From NCBI GenBank assembly GCA_963746255.1, contig CAVVAJ010000005.1, positions 682,001-746,000 of the forward strand: a stretch of 64,000 nt of DNA, given 5' to 3'. This stretch comes from DAOVXM01 sp963746255. GTDB lineage: Bacteria > Chloroflexota > Anaerolineae > Anaerolineales > UBA4823. Positions within the stretch are counted from its first letter, which is position 1, and each line of letters starts with the position of its first letter. Under the pieces are notes generated by a model. The model worked only from the letters and a program-made list of their open reading frames with translations, ran no database searches and was not told the DNA's origin. Shown here piece after piece: positions 1 to 8,515 of this stretch. Position numbers and translations under genes: made by a program.

Positions 1-2
1 GT

Positions 3-554
3 GAAAACTATATTGAAGAGGGTATAAAGAAGATAAACGCGCTCGCAGGTAAATCTGAAGTGAAATGGCATATGATTGGTCACCTACAAAGTCGGAAAGC
101 CAGAAAAATGTGTGAGCACTTTAATGTGTTCCAAGCCCTAGATTCAATAAAGCTTGCATTGCGATTGGATAGATTTGCTGGGGAATTGGGTAGAAAACTA
201 CCAGTTTTCTTAGAATGTAATTTAAGTGGCGAATCCAGTAAATTTGGCTTTGCTTGTTGGGATCATACCTTGCTGGAAGAATTCCGGGAAGAGATCATAG
301 TCTTTCAAGAGCTTGAGAATATAATCGTACAGGGGATGATGACAATGCCACCCTTCAATCAGGATCCTGAGGCATCCCGTCCATATTTTCGTAAATTAAG
401 AGCCATCAAGGAGCGTATAAACGGTGTTTATCCTGATTTACCGATAACTGAATTATCGATGGGGATGAGTAATGATTATGAGATCGCGATCCAGGAAGGG
501 GCAACTATTGTCCGTATTGGACAGGCTATATTAGGTGAACGCCCACCCAAATAA
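3..554 (+). CDS. yggS: YggS/PROSC-family PLP homeostasis protein, 5' truncated by window edge
   Basis: The frame is open from base 3 with no stop and reads ENYIEEGIKK before the first in-window GTG at 60, which matches the interior of the YggS/PLPBP family. The true start and the PLP-binding lysine near the N terminus therefore lie upstream of the window. Family hallmarks are visible: WHMIGHLQ, the FLECNLSGESSKFGF strand, and the C-terminal SMGMSNDYEIAI...VRIGQAILG segment. These proteins bind pyridoxal 5'-phosphate in an alanine-racemase-like barrel without known catalysis and buffer cytosolic PLP. The next two genes are yggT- and yggU-like, a neighbourhood commonly seen for yggS. About 184 residues of an expected 220-235 are present. 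Confidence 0.93.
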   Translation, partial: ENYIEEGIKKINALAGKSEVKWHMIGHLQSRKARKMCEHFNVFQALDSIKLALRLDRFAGELGRKLPVFLECNLSGESSKFGFACWDHTLLEEFREEIIVFQELENIIVQGMMTMPPFNQDPEASRPYFRKLRAIKERINGVYPDLPITELSMGMSNDYEIAIQEGATIVRIGQAILGERPPK

Positions 555-639
555 ACTGTTACAATTATATCGATCTGCACTGGTATGAATATGCTTCAAG
601 TGGATTATCAACTGGTGATATTGGTATTAGGAGAAAATT

Positions 640-897
640 GTGGATTTGTTGATCACCATTATCAGTATAGGATCACGCGTCATAATATTTCTTGTGCTAA
701 TTCAAGTTTTACTATCGTATTTTATGGCACCGTATCACCCCCTACGGCAAACGATTGATAATATACTTGAGCCGATATATGCTCCCATACGGAAATACCT
801 TCCCCAAACAGGTATGTTTGATTTTAGCCCTATTATTCTTATCATTGCGGTCCAATTATTAGCTTGGTTATTAATCCGTCTATTGAGCACTGTTTAA
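640..897 (+). CDS. YggT-family membrane protein
   Basis: An 85-residue protein with a hydrophobic segment at about residues 5-28 and a second at about 62-83, separated by a short loop with PLRQTIDNILEPIYAPIRKYLP. The LEP(I/L)..PIR pattern is typical of the YggT family. GTG start at 640 is chosen because AGGAG lies at 628-632. The family is an uncharacterised integral membrane protein, often linked to osmotic tolerance or cell division loci. It lies 85 nt after yggS and just before a yggU-like gene, probably in one operon. Only one YggT repeat is present; many homologues have two. Confidence 0.88.
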   Translation: MDLLITIISIGSRVIIFLVLIQVLLSYFMAPYHPLRQTIDNILEPIYAPIRKYLPQTGMFDFSPIILIIAVQLLAWLLIRLLSTV

Positions 898-911
898 TAA
901 AGGGAATAACC

Positions 912-1226
912 ATGTCATCGAGGAAGTTCCACCTGCATGATGGTCGCAAAGGTTCTGCGTTTGCAGTGCGTGTAACGCCCAGGGCAGAAAAAGATGAGGT
1001 TGCAGAAATTCTAAGTGATGGAACGGTGAGGATCAGGTTGACTGCCACACCGTATGAACGACAAACAAATCAAGCATTAATCTCATACTTAGCACGGATA
1101 TTAGATGTACCAGAGTCAAGAATAGAAATTGTGGCCGGTGAGAGCGGACGCGACAAACTTGTCTCTGTCCTGGATTTAGATGCCCGAATCGCTCAAGAGA
1201 GATTAGTAAACCAGATTGGTAATTAG
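912..1226 (+). CDS. DUF167/YggU-family protein
   Basis: A 104-residue cytosolic protein with the DUF167 pattern: a strand AFAVRVTPRAEKDEV, then VRIRLTATPYERQTNQALISYLA, then VPESRIEIVAGESGRDKLVSV. The family is small, monomeric and of unknown function. ATG at 912 is preferred over the upstream in-frame GTG-type start at 864 because the latter overlaps the end of the yggT-like gene and because a purine-rich AAAGGGA stands before the ATG. It is the third gene of the yggS-yggT-yggU group and is followed by genes on the other strand. Confidence 0.87.
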   Translation: MSSRKFHLHDGRKGSAFAVRVTPRAEKDEVAEILSDGTVRIRLTATPYERQTNQALISYLARILDVPESRIEIVAGESGRDKLVSVLDLDARIAQERLVNQIGN

Positions 1227-1233
1227 CTTCTAA

Positions 1234-3783
1234 CTAAATCAAATATACGGCTTGGTCTGGGTTTGTTAAATCCGCACCACTCGACGATAAATACCAAAGA
1301 GCGAGATAGGCAGTTTCCCCGATATCATTCTCATCTCTATCAACATATTCTAATAACACCGGTATTCCGTCTGTGTACCCCCCCTGATACACACGCTCAA
1401 TGGCAGCCAACTTTTGTTCTTCAGAACCCTCCTTGAGCGCACGGAACAGATAATCATTTGCGCGCGTTTCTTGCGATATCCCCTCACCACTTTCTCCGGC
1501 ATATTTTATTAACCAGGGTGTATTCTGTAGTCTTGGCAATGGATTGGGCACGTACAAATTTGGACCTTCCAACTCCTCAATCGCGCTTGTCGCTAAGTCT
1601 TTTACCGCCCATTGGTCATCTGCTGCTTGCATTTGCTTTAATACCTCAATCGCCCATGGTTGGTTGACTCGTTTCAACCCGAAAATTACAGCTCTGCGCA
1701 CCATTAAGTCATCGATGGTGCTCCCTTCCTTCAGCGTGGGATATCCTTCAGACACATTATTAGCTAAGGCTTCAGCAGCATAGCGTCGCAGGTCTTCATC
1801 ACCCCGGAGCAACGTATCCGCTAATGCCTCAAGTGCCCGACGAGTATCTAAGGCAACTAGAGCCAGACAACAAGCCGCACGAACTTTGGATGATGGATCT
1901 TGCAGCAATGGAATGAGATATTCTACGGTGGTATCTTCCGCACAGTACCCCGCGCCCAGAGCAGCCAACTGGCGGTGTTCATGTCGTTCTGACGATGCAA
2001 GCTGCTTAAGTAATATATCGATTCCTTCGCTATTCGACGTGACCAATGCGGTTAGGGCTTTTACTTTCAGCGAGAATGAGTGTGAGTCACTTTTTAAAAT
2101 ATTTGCTAGCCTGCTGAGTATTTTTGCTCGCCAGGGATCACGTTGCGAACCATTTCGCAACCACCTCCCACAACTTAGCAGGTGACGCTCTAATGGTGAT
2201 TTTGAGAACGCCAAATAATTGGTAACCATCTCATCACTCCCCCTGATCGCAGCAATCTCAACTGCTGCTGAAAGTGTATCCCATTTTGTATTGTGAATCA
2301 TATCCCCTAAAATGTCAGCTGATTCTAATGTGTCAGTTGAATTGAGGCCACATCCGGCGAGATATGCAGTGATGACGGAATGCGAAAATCTAAATTGCCG
2401 TTCTGGGATGTTCTGGATTAGACCGTTTTCAATGAGTACGCTGAGTGCCCCTTCATCGATCGGTTGAACCGCGATTATGGAACCATTAATTATTTCACCA
2501 TCGGAATTTGTCCCTTGGGAATCAGCTTCAGACTGAACTTCTGTTGAAATATTATCTGCTGTGATGTCTTTCTGGATGATCCTAAAAAATATACTGCGAG
2601 TTTTAAGTAAGTCAAAGGCGATTTTATGCAGTGACTGACGAGAATCTGAATTTTGGTCTAATTGATTGTTGGAGGAAGCCGCTCGCCGGATGAATGCCTC
2701 AATAGCATCAGCTCCGGAGGGACCAAGGGCATCCCCAGCGTATAGTGCCCATGTCTTTAAGGTCATCTCGAGTGGACTCCAGGGAATGGTTTCACTCAAC
2801 AACCAGGCATTTAACAATCCCGGATCCGCGTTTTCAGTTAACCCCACCTCTTTACCCACATACCGATACCATAATCGGCTCCAGTGACGGACAAATTGTG
2901 TTCGTTTTTCAACATCCCAATCAGCTAATGCAACCGGGATGGCGCCTAGCCCTGGTAAGCCATTGGTATATGTTAAGGAAGCGGAGATTATGAATTGAAG
3001 TTCTGGATATTCAGCAGTGATTTGTGCAAGCCGTTTGATGGCCTGATCTGCAAGCTCTGGTGGCAGCTCATCTAACCCATCAATGATTAGGAGCGATTTA
3101 CCATTTTCAATCATTTCTGGCAGATACTTTTGCAATTGAGCGTGATTCACAGACGTGGCATACTGTTTTATGCCGTGAATTAATATACCTACATTTGATA
3201 TCTCATCTTTAACACTTAGTAGATCTACCACTTGGATGAAAATGGGTAGACGCTGCCCCAAGTTACCAGGCAAATCATTTCTCCGCGCTAATTGAATTCC
3301 TAGGTGAGCTAATGCAACAGTTTTCCCACTTCCCGGGTTTCCAAGGAGGATCAAATTAGAACCATTTTGTAATGCCTCTGCAATGGTGAGGGTCGGGGCT
3401 TTATAATGGCTTGCGAATTCAGGCCAATCGGGTGTGTATGGAAGGGCTATCTCAGTAATCGATTGAATTGGCGGAGTAAGGTCGGGATTTGTTGGAAGAG
3501 GGGGGGCTAAAACCAACGGTTGAATGATGATCTCATCTAAGGAGAACAATGCAGCCGCTAGATGTTGTTTTTCTGCAAAGGTTAAAACATCATTGCGCAA
3601 GCGAACATCAGTTTTGACGGCTAATCCCGCCCGGTTTTCATTAAACCAGATACGAAAATTGCGTAATAATTCAATCCCCTTAGGTTTTAACCGGAGAATT
3701 AACCACCAAAACAATGTCGCCGCCAGAAAACCCAACCAAAAGGATACACGATCAAGCTGGAAATTTCGCAGAAACTGGGACAT
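1234..3783 (-). CDS. Membrane-anchored NACHT ATPase with C-terminal HEAT repeats
   Basis: An 849-residue protein. Residues about 12-31 form a single N-terminal membrane helix. A NACHT-type STAND NTPase follows, with Walker A GNPGSGKT at 148-155 and Walker B LLIIDGLDELP at 231-241; the acidic D-G-L-D-E pattern is typical of NACHT. The C-terminal part (about 560-770) is rich in helical HEAT-like units, for example SSKVRAACCLALVAL and DEDLRRYAAEALA. STAND ATPases oligomerise on a ligand sensed by their repeat domain, and many bacterial ones act in defence or signalling. No effector nuclease or protease domain is evident. It starts 2 nt after the zinc-ribbon gene stop, so the two are probably co-transcribed. 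Confidence 0.87.
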   Translation of the reverse strand: MSQFLRNFQLDRVSFWLGFLAATLFWWLILRLKPKGIELLRNFRIWFNENRAGLAVKTDVRLRNDVLTFAEKQHLAAALFSLDEIIIQPLVLAPPLPTNPDLTPPIQSITEIALPYTPDWPEFASHYKAPTLTIAEALQNGSNLILLGNPGSGKTVALAHLGIQLARRNDLPGNLGQRLPIFIQVVDLLSVKDEISNVGILIHGIKQYATSVNHAQLQKYLPEMIENGKSLLIIDGLDELPPELADQAIKRLAQITAEYPELQFIISASLTYTNGLPGLGAIPVALADWDVEKRTQFVRHWSRLWYRYVGKEVGLTENADPGLLNAWLLSETIPWSPLEMTLKTWALYAGDALGPSGADAIEAFIRRAASSNNQLDQNSDSRQSLHKIAFDLLKTRSIFFRIIQKDITADNISTEVQSEADSQGTNSDGEIINGSIIAVQPIDEGALSVLIENGLIQNIPERQFRFSHSVITAYLAGCGLNSTDTLESADILGDMIHNTKWDTLSAAVEIAAIRGSDEMVTNYLAFSKSPLERHLLSCGRWLRNGSQRDPWRAKILSRLANILKSDSHSFSLKVKALTALVTSNSEGIDILLKQLASSERHEHRQLAALGAGYCAEDTTVEYLIPLLQDPSSKVRAACCLALVALDTRRALEALADTLLRGDEDLRRYAAEALANNVSEGYPTLKEGSTIDDLMVRRAVIFGLKRVNQPWAIEVLKQMQAADDQWAVKDLATSAIEELEGPNLYVPNPLPRLQNTPWLIKYAGESGEGISQETRANDYLFRALKEGSEEQKLAAIERVYQGGYTDGIPVLLEYVDRDENDIGETAYLALWYLSSSGADLTNPDQAVYLI

Positions 3784-3785
3784 GT

Positions 3786-4487
3786 TCAGCCGCTGTACAA
3801 AATCCGGTTACAAGTATCGCATTGGGTGATTTGGTTTGGCGATTTCGCGGAATGTAGGGTGGTGGCAGATAAAGTTGTACCGCATGCTGCGCATGTTTTA
3901 TCGGTGATTTTTGCGACTGCTAAACCCCGTCTTGTCTTGCGGAGATCATTGTATAGTTTTAGGTCTGCGGAAGGGGTTGTCCCAATTGCAGCATCGCGTT
4001 CGCTGCTCATGCGGTCTATTTCTTGCAGGATTTGGGAACGCTCGCTAATCAGGTTTTTATTCTGGATTGAAATGCCAGATTCGACTTCCATTAACGTCTT
4101 GGCGGTGTTGTAGTAAATGCTATCTGTATCCTCAGCAATAATCATCGCTTCTAACTGTCGATCCTCGAGAACATTTAGATATCTTTTCAGTGCAGCAGAT
4201 TCGGCCTGCAGGTCCTGTAGTTCTTTGGGATTACGAACCTTCCCACCATAGAGTGTGGCATCGGTTTGCTCAATTTTCAGGCGCTGACTTTTAACATTGT
4301 TTTCGGCGACCTTCAGCGCTTTATGCGCCCGCTCTAAATTCTTTAGAGCTATATCATTCTTAGTTCTGGCTTTGAAAATTTCGGAATTATCCTTGAGGAT
4401 AGAATCAATTTCTTCTGTTCGAGCGCGACATTTATCTAACTTAGTATCCAATAACTGAAGTCGATAAAGCTTGAAAGGCTGGCTCAT
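3786..4487 (-). CDS. Coiled-coil protein with C4-type zinc ribbon (DUF164-like)
   Basis: About 233 residues. Residues 10-170 are charged and heptad-like, predicting a long antiparallel coiled coil. The C terminus carries CAACG and CDTCN, a four-cysteine zinc ribbon. This matches the family of bacterial coiled-coil/C4 zinc-ribbon proteins with CT398-like architecture, proposed to bind nucleic acid or secretion components. The start at 4487 (MSQPFKLYRLQLLD) is preferred to the upstream ATG at 4523 because homologues begin near the LYRLQ..D motif; no strong ribosome binding site helps decide. It is the first gene of a two-gene operon with the NACHT ATPase. Confidence 0.82.
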   Translation of the reverse strand: MSQPFKLYRLQLLDTKLDKCRARTEEIDSILKDNSEIFKARTKNDIALKNLERAHKALKVAENNVKSQRLKIEQTDATLYGGKVRNPKELQDLQAESAALKRYLNVLEDRQLEAMIIAEDTDSIYYNTAKTLMEVESGISIQNKNLISERSQILQEIDRMSSERDAAIGTTPSADLKLYNDLRKTRRGLAVAKITDKTCAACGTTLSATTLHSAKSPNQITQCDTCNRILYSG

Positions 4488-4601
4488 GATAAAGATTATA
4501 GAGGCGGAGAAGATTATAGGCAAGGTTAAGTTGGGGCGATTTCCCTAACGGAATTGTCAATCTGCCTGAATGGGCTTTATATGATCGTGTACAATACTTT
4601 T

Positions 4602-6197
4602 ATGTCCGAGCGAAAAGAGCATATAGCTGTTGCTGCTGTGATAATTTTGGCTCTGGTTTCACTTGGCGGGCCGTATCTGTATGCATGGGAGAATACAAGC
4701 GAAGATACCGTATTTGGGGGTTTTCTAATCAATCCAATTGATGGGAACTCTTATCTAGCCAAGATGTACCAAGGTTGGAGAGGCGATACACAATTCACAC
4801 TTCCATACACAGCCGAACCAGGCGAGGGCGCCTATCTATTCTTATTCTATCTTGGTCTAGGGCACTTTGCCCGTTGGATAGGCATCGACCGGTTGTTATT
4901 ATTCCATGTGACGCGTCTGCTCGCCGCAATTTTTATGTATTTTGTAATGTATCTATATTTTAAGCATACCGGACTATCAGTCCGAGAAAGACTCCTGGCG
5001 TTTATAGTTGCCGCGTTCGGTGCAGGACTCGGTTGGTTTGCCCTGATATTTGGTTTTTCCACCGCTGATTTTTGGGTTGCAGAGGCCTATCCTTGGTTGA
5101 CTAGTTACGCAAACCCTCACTTTCCATTAAGCTTAGGATTGATACTCCTGCTTCTCTTACCACCTGGAACAGACAATCACTCGCGAAACTACCCAGTTTT
5201 GCAGGGTTTCTTGATTGCATCGGCCGCTTTAATCCTGTCCATAATCTCTCCGTTTGGAATTATTCTCGTGATACTCATCCTGGTGGGGGAGGAATTCTTG
5301 CGAATTATGGGAGGATTACCGGATGTTGATATTGCTGGTTTCGACCGGCGGATTATTTGGGTACTGCTAGGTGGTGTCCCTTTCATACTTTATGATTTGT
5401 TGGTGACAGCAGGGCATTCAGCATTAAGCACTTGGAATTCGCAAAATTTAACCCCATCACCGCCAATTTGGGATTTCATTCTGTCATTTTCTCCTCTAAT
5501 TCTTTTGTCGGCTTTCGGTATCTATCACTTGCTGCGTGTTCGTGTGGGTAAGATTGGACAAAGAGGGACAGTGACGATGGTAGTATGGTTAGCACTCGGA
5601 GCCGGATTGCTGTTTTTTCCAATCGGGCTACAGCGGCGATTTCTAATTGGTTTATATATCCCGGTTGTAGTCTTGGGGGTAGTTGGACTCTCATCGCTCG
5701 TTAAAGAGGGATCTACAAATACTATCCGTAGTTACAGGTTGCTTGGATTGATTCTCATATTGCTGATAATCCCAACCAACTTACTGATCCTACTAAGTGG
5801 GCGGTATGCCGTACAAACCCAAGACCGGCATGTGTATTTGTGGCAGGACGAAATAAGAGCTTTTCTATGGCTTGAATCGAACACGGCTGACGATGCTCTA
5901 ATACTAGCTGCTCCAGAGACGGGGCTGTTTATTCCAGCGTATACAGGCCGGCGCGTGCTCTATGGCCATCCATTCGAAACTGTAAATGCAACCGAAGAAG
6001 AGAAAGGACTGGATGCTATTTTTGCGGGGAAAGCTAGCAACACCGAATTAGAAAGCTTTGTGGAAAGTCGTAATGTTGATTATATTTTCTATGGACCGCG
6101 TGAGCGTGATTTGGGGCCGATCCCGAGTTTACCGGATTCGGAATTGGTATATCATCAGGGACTAGTGATGATATACGCTACGCGGGATTCAAACTGA
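4602..6197 (+). CDS. Polytopic membrane protein, type A (first copy), probable GT-C-like
   Basis: A 531-residue protein with about ten hydrophobic segments and a soluble C-terminal tail ending near VDYIFYGPRERDLG. It is a paralogue of the gene at 8496: both share an early GNSYxAKM motif, a glycine-rich GxGLGW helix and the VDY(I/V)F(Y/W)GPxER tail. I do not recognise a named family; the layout of an extracytoplasmic loop after TM1 and a C-terminal soluble segment resembles GT-C glycosyltransferases using lipid-phosphate sugars, but no catalytic DxD is certain. The ATG at 4602 lacks a Shine-Dalgarno but has TACAAT 7 nt upstream, so the message may be leaderless. Starts at 4554 or 4581 are possible. 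Confidence 0.7.
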   Translation: MSERKEHIAVAAVIILALVSLGGPYLYAWENTSEDTVFGGFLINPIDGNSYLAKMYQGWRGDTQFTLPYTAEPGEGAYLFLFYLGLGHFARWIGIDRLLLFHVTRLLAAIFMYFVMYLYFKHTGLSVRERLLAFIVAAFGAGLGWFALIFGFSTADFWVAEAYPWLTSYANPHFPLSLGLILLLLLPPGTDNHSRNYPVLQGFLIASAALILSIISPFGIILVILILVGEEFLRIMGGLPDVDIAGFDRRIIWVLLGGVPFILYDLLVTAGHSALSTWNSQNLTPSPPIWDFILSFSPLILLSAFGIYHLLRVRVGKIGQRGTVTMVVWLALGAGLLFFPIGLQRRFLIGLYIPVVVLGVVGLSSLVKEGSTNTIRSYRLLGLILILLIIPTNLLILLSGRYAVQTQDRHVYLWQDEIRAFLWLESNTADDALILAAPETGLFIPAYTGRRVLYGHPFETVNATEEEKGLDAIFAGKASNTELESFVESRNVDYIFYGPRERDLGPIPSLPDSELVYHQGLVMIYATRDSN

Positions 6198-6268
6198 ACT
6201 TAAGCGATTGATCGGCGTATTATTACGTACAATCCCATGGATAAGAATCCTGCCGAAATTATAAAATC

Positions 6269-8515
6269 ATGATCGCTGACATGATGCAAAGATACTATTC
6301 TCGCTCAATATCTGCGCTTACCAAAGAAATCAAATCCGTTTGGCCAATTTTCATACCCTTAGTGGTATTGCTGCCTGGGATCACTCAATTCCCATATCCC
6401 AATCAAACAGCCGAGTATTCCGATTTAGTAATTAGTCATTATCCGAATGCCGATTACCTAAAATCCGCGATCATGCAATTTGGAGCAATACCTTTATGGA
6501 GTCCAACGATACTCAGCGGTTACCCATTTTTTGGAAACCCCTTGGCAGGCCTTTGGTATCCTCTCGGTTGGTTGGCACTTGTCTTCCCGCTCCCATTTGG
6601 ATTTAATTTAATGATTATCCTCCATCTACTTCTTGGTGGGCTCGGCATGTACAAGCTGCTTTCTCAGGAGGGTGTGAACCGCAGTGGAGCTCTGTTTGGT
6701 GGGATCGCATTTGCTGCGTTGCCAAAGTTATACGCTCATTATGGCGCCGGTCATCTGACTTTGTTGTACGCTATCCCCTTAACACCTTGGTTGCTGTATG
6801 CTAGCATTCGAAAAAAAAATCAAATACATCGACAATTCCGTCAAGGACTTTTTTCCCGTCTAACACTTCTACCAGCTGTCATTCTGACATTGATTATCTT
6901 GGCAGACGTGCGCTGGTCGGTATACGCGGTAATCCTCTGGGGGATGTATGTAATTACTAGGCCTATATCGCTGCCACCGCATTTAAAATTCCGTTCAACT
7001 TCACAAAAATTAAGAGTGATCACTCGTTTACGGATACCAGATTTCATTGCCCTTTTTTTCCAGATCGTTTTGGCAATTATGTTGGCTGCGCCCTTGCTGT
7101 TTCCCCTGCTAGAATATGCGCGTTTTTCCACGCGTGCAGCATTGTCTAGCGCTGATTTTTTTCAATATTCATTACCAGTTGAGCGTGTTCTTGGCTTATT
7201 CTATCCAGATTTTGCTGGTTTTCACGAATACATCCTTTATCCCGGGATAATTGTTATCATCTTAGCTATGCTAGCGATTATCTGGAAACAGGTTCGGTTT
7301 AGGAAACTATTCTGGGGGATGACAGCCTTATTGACCCTTATATTCGCAATGGGAAGTTCAATCCCATTTCTAGAATTTGTGGCAAGTATTCCACTTATCG
7401 GATTATTACGGGTTCCTTCGAGAGTTCTTTTTCTAACCGGGACGGCGTTTTGTATACTAGCTGGCTATGGAACGCACCATATCGTGAAAGGTGTTTCGGA
7501 GGACGAACGCCGTTATGCTGACTTGGGATTAACTATACTAGTATTTTTCATGGTTTTTTTTGCCGGTGCAGTATGGATTATGACTTCAAAACTGCCGCTA
7601 AATTTCGCATGGGGCGCAGGTTTGGCATTCGTTGGGAGTCGGTGGATAGGGGCGAAATTTTGGGGAAGAATGAGTCTCAAATTCTGGTTCTCATTACTGA
7701 TTGTCATAGCGTTAATTGATTGGTTTGGTGTAAACTACATGGCTTTTTCACCTCGTTCCAGTGAACTAGTTCTCTCTGAGCAAGAAAAGGTGGCGTTAAG
7801 AATTGCTGAATTTGACCTTGAAGCAAGAGTTTACTCCCCTTCTTATTCCATTCCCCAACAAACGGCAGTCAAACATGGTATCCAACTAGCTGATGGGGTT
7901 GATCCTCTTCAACTGGAGCAATATGTTGACTTTATGGAAAAGGCCACTGGCGTCAAACGGAATGGTTACAGCGTTACGATGCCCGCGTTTGATAACGGTG
8001 ACCCCAGGTCAGCAAATCTCAATTCCGTTCCTGATTCGGAACTACTAGGTTTGTTGAATGTCGGTTGGGTTGCTGCTGAGTATGATTTGATAGGTGAAGG
8101 TCTGGTATTACGCGCGCGCATTGGAGACACCAGGCTTTATGAGAATTTGTTAGTTCGACCTCGTGTTTGGCTGGAAGGGTTGGTTCCTGGTGGAGATGAG
8201 GTTGGGAGAGTAATAAATTATGTTTGGGAACCAAATCATCTCAGCATCACAACCAGCGGTCCGGGATTGTTGGTGTTGTCAGAAATTGCTTATCCTGGTT
8301 GGCATGTAATAGTTGACAACACCCCAAGTTCCTTACATATTTACCGGAACTTACTCAGGGCAGTAAAACTCGATGAGGGGATCCACGAAGTACAGTTTGT
8401 TTTCCGGCCCTTTTCGCTGTATATCGGCTTGCTTGTATCCTTAATTGGTTGGATTTCATTGTTTGCACTGACACGCTATCGACATAGAGCAGGAGTTGAG
8501 GTGCAAGTTGGTTAA
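6269..8515 (+). CDS. YfhO-like polytopic membrane protein, type B (first copy)
   Basis: A 748-residue membrane protein with roughly a dozen hydrophobic helices. Near the N terminus are the IPLWSPTILSGYPFFGNP and AGLWYPLGWL motifs typical of YfhO-family proteins, and near the C terminus the soluble EIAYPGWHVIVDN motif with a final helix. YfhO proteins are GT-C-fold enzymes or candidates that decorate cell-envelope polymers such as lipoteichoic acid using undecaprenyl-phosphate sugars; the acceptor here is unknown. Its paralogue is at 10178. The next gene begins before this one ends, indicating a translationally coupled operon. The ATG at 6269 is used; ATGs at 6281 and 6284 are alternatives. 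Confidence 0.82.
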   Translation: MIADMMQRYYSRSISALTKEIKSVWPIFIPLVVLLPGITQFPYPNQTAEYSDLVISHYPNADYLKSAIMQFGAIPLWSPTILSGYPFFGNPLAGLWYPLGWLALVFPLPFGFNLMIILHLLLGGLGMYKLLSQEGVNRSGALFGGIAFAALPKLYAHYGAGHLTLLYAIPLTPWLLYASIRKKNQIHRQFRQGLFSRLTLLPAVILTLIILADVRWSVYAVILWGMYVITRPISLPPHLKFRSTSQKLRVITRLRIPDFIALFFQIVLAIMLAAPLLFPLLEYARFSTRAALSSADFFQYSLPVERVLGLFYPDFAGFHEYILYPGIIVIILAMLAIIWKQVRFRKLFWGMTALLTLIFAMGSSIPFLEFVASIPLIGLLRVPSRVLFLTGTAFCILAGYGTHHIVKGVSEDERRYADLGLTILVFFMVFFAGAVWIMTSKLPLNFAWGAGLAFVGSRWIGAKFWGRMSLKFWFSLLIVIALIDWFGVNYMAFSPRSSELVLSEQEKVALRIAEFDLEARVYSPSYSIPQQTAVKHGIQLADGVDPLQLEQYVDFMEKATGVKRNGYSVTMPAFDNGDPRSANLNSVPDSELLGLLNVGWVAAEYDLIGEGLVLRARIGDTRLYENLLVRPRVWLEGLVPGGDEVGRVINYVWEPNHLSITTSGPGLLVLSEIAYPGWHVIVDNTPSSLHIYRNLLRAVKLDEGIHEVQFVFRPFSLYIGLLVSLIGWISLFALTRYRHRAGVEVQVG

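Noticed and set aside
60..554. YggS as a complete gene starting at GTG 60
   Set aside because: The frame stays open to base 3 and the upstream residues (ENYIEEGIKK) match the family interior, so the gene continues beyond the window.
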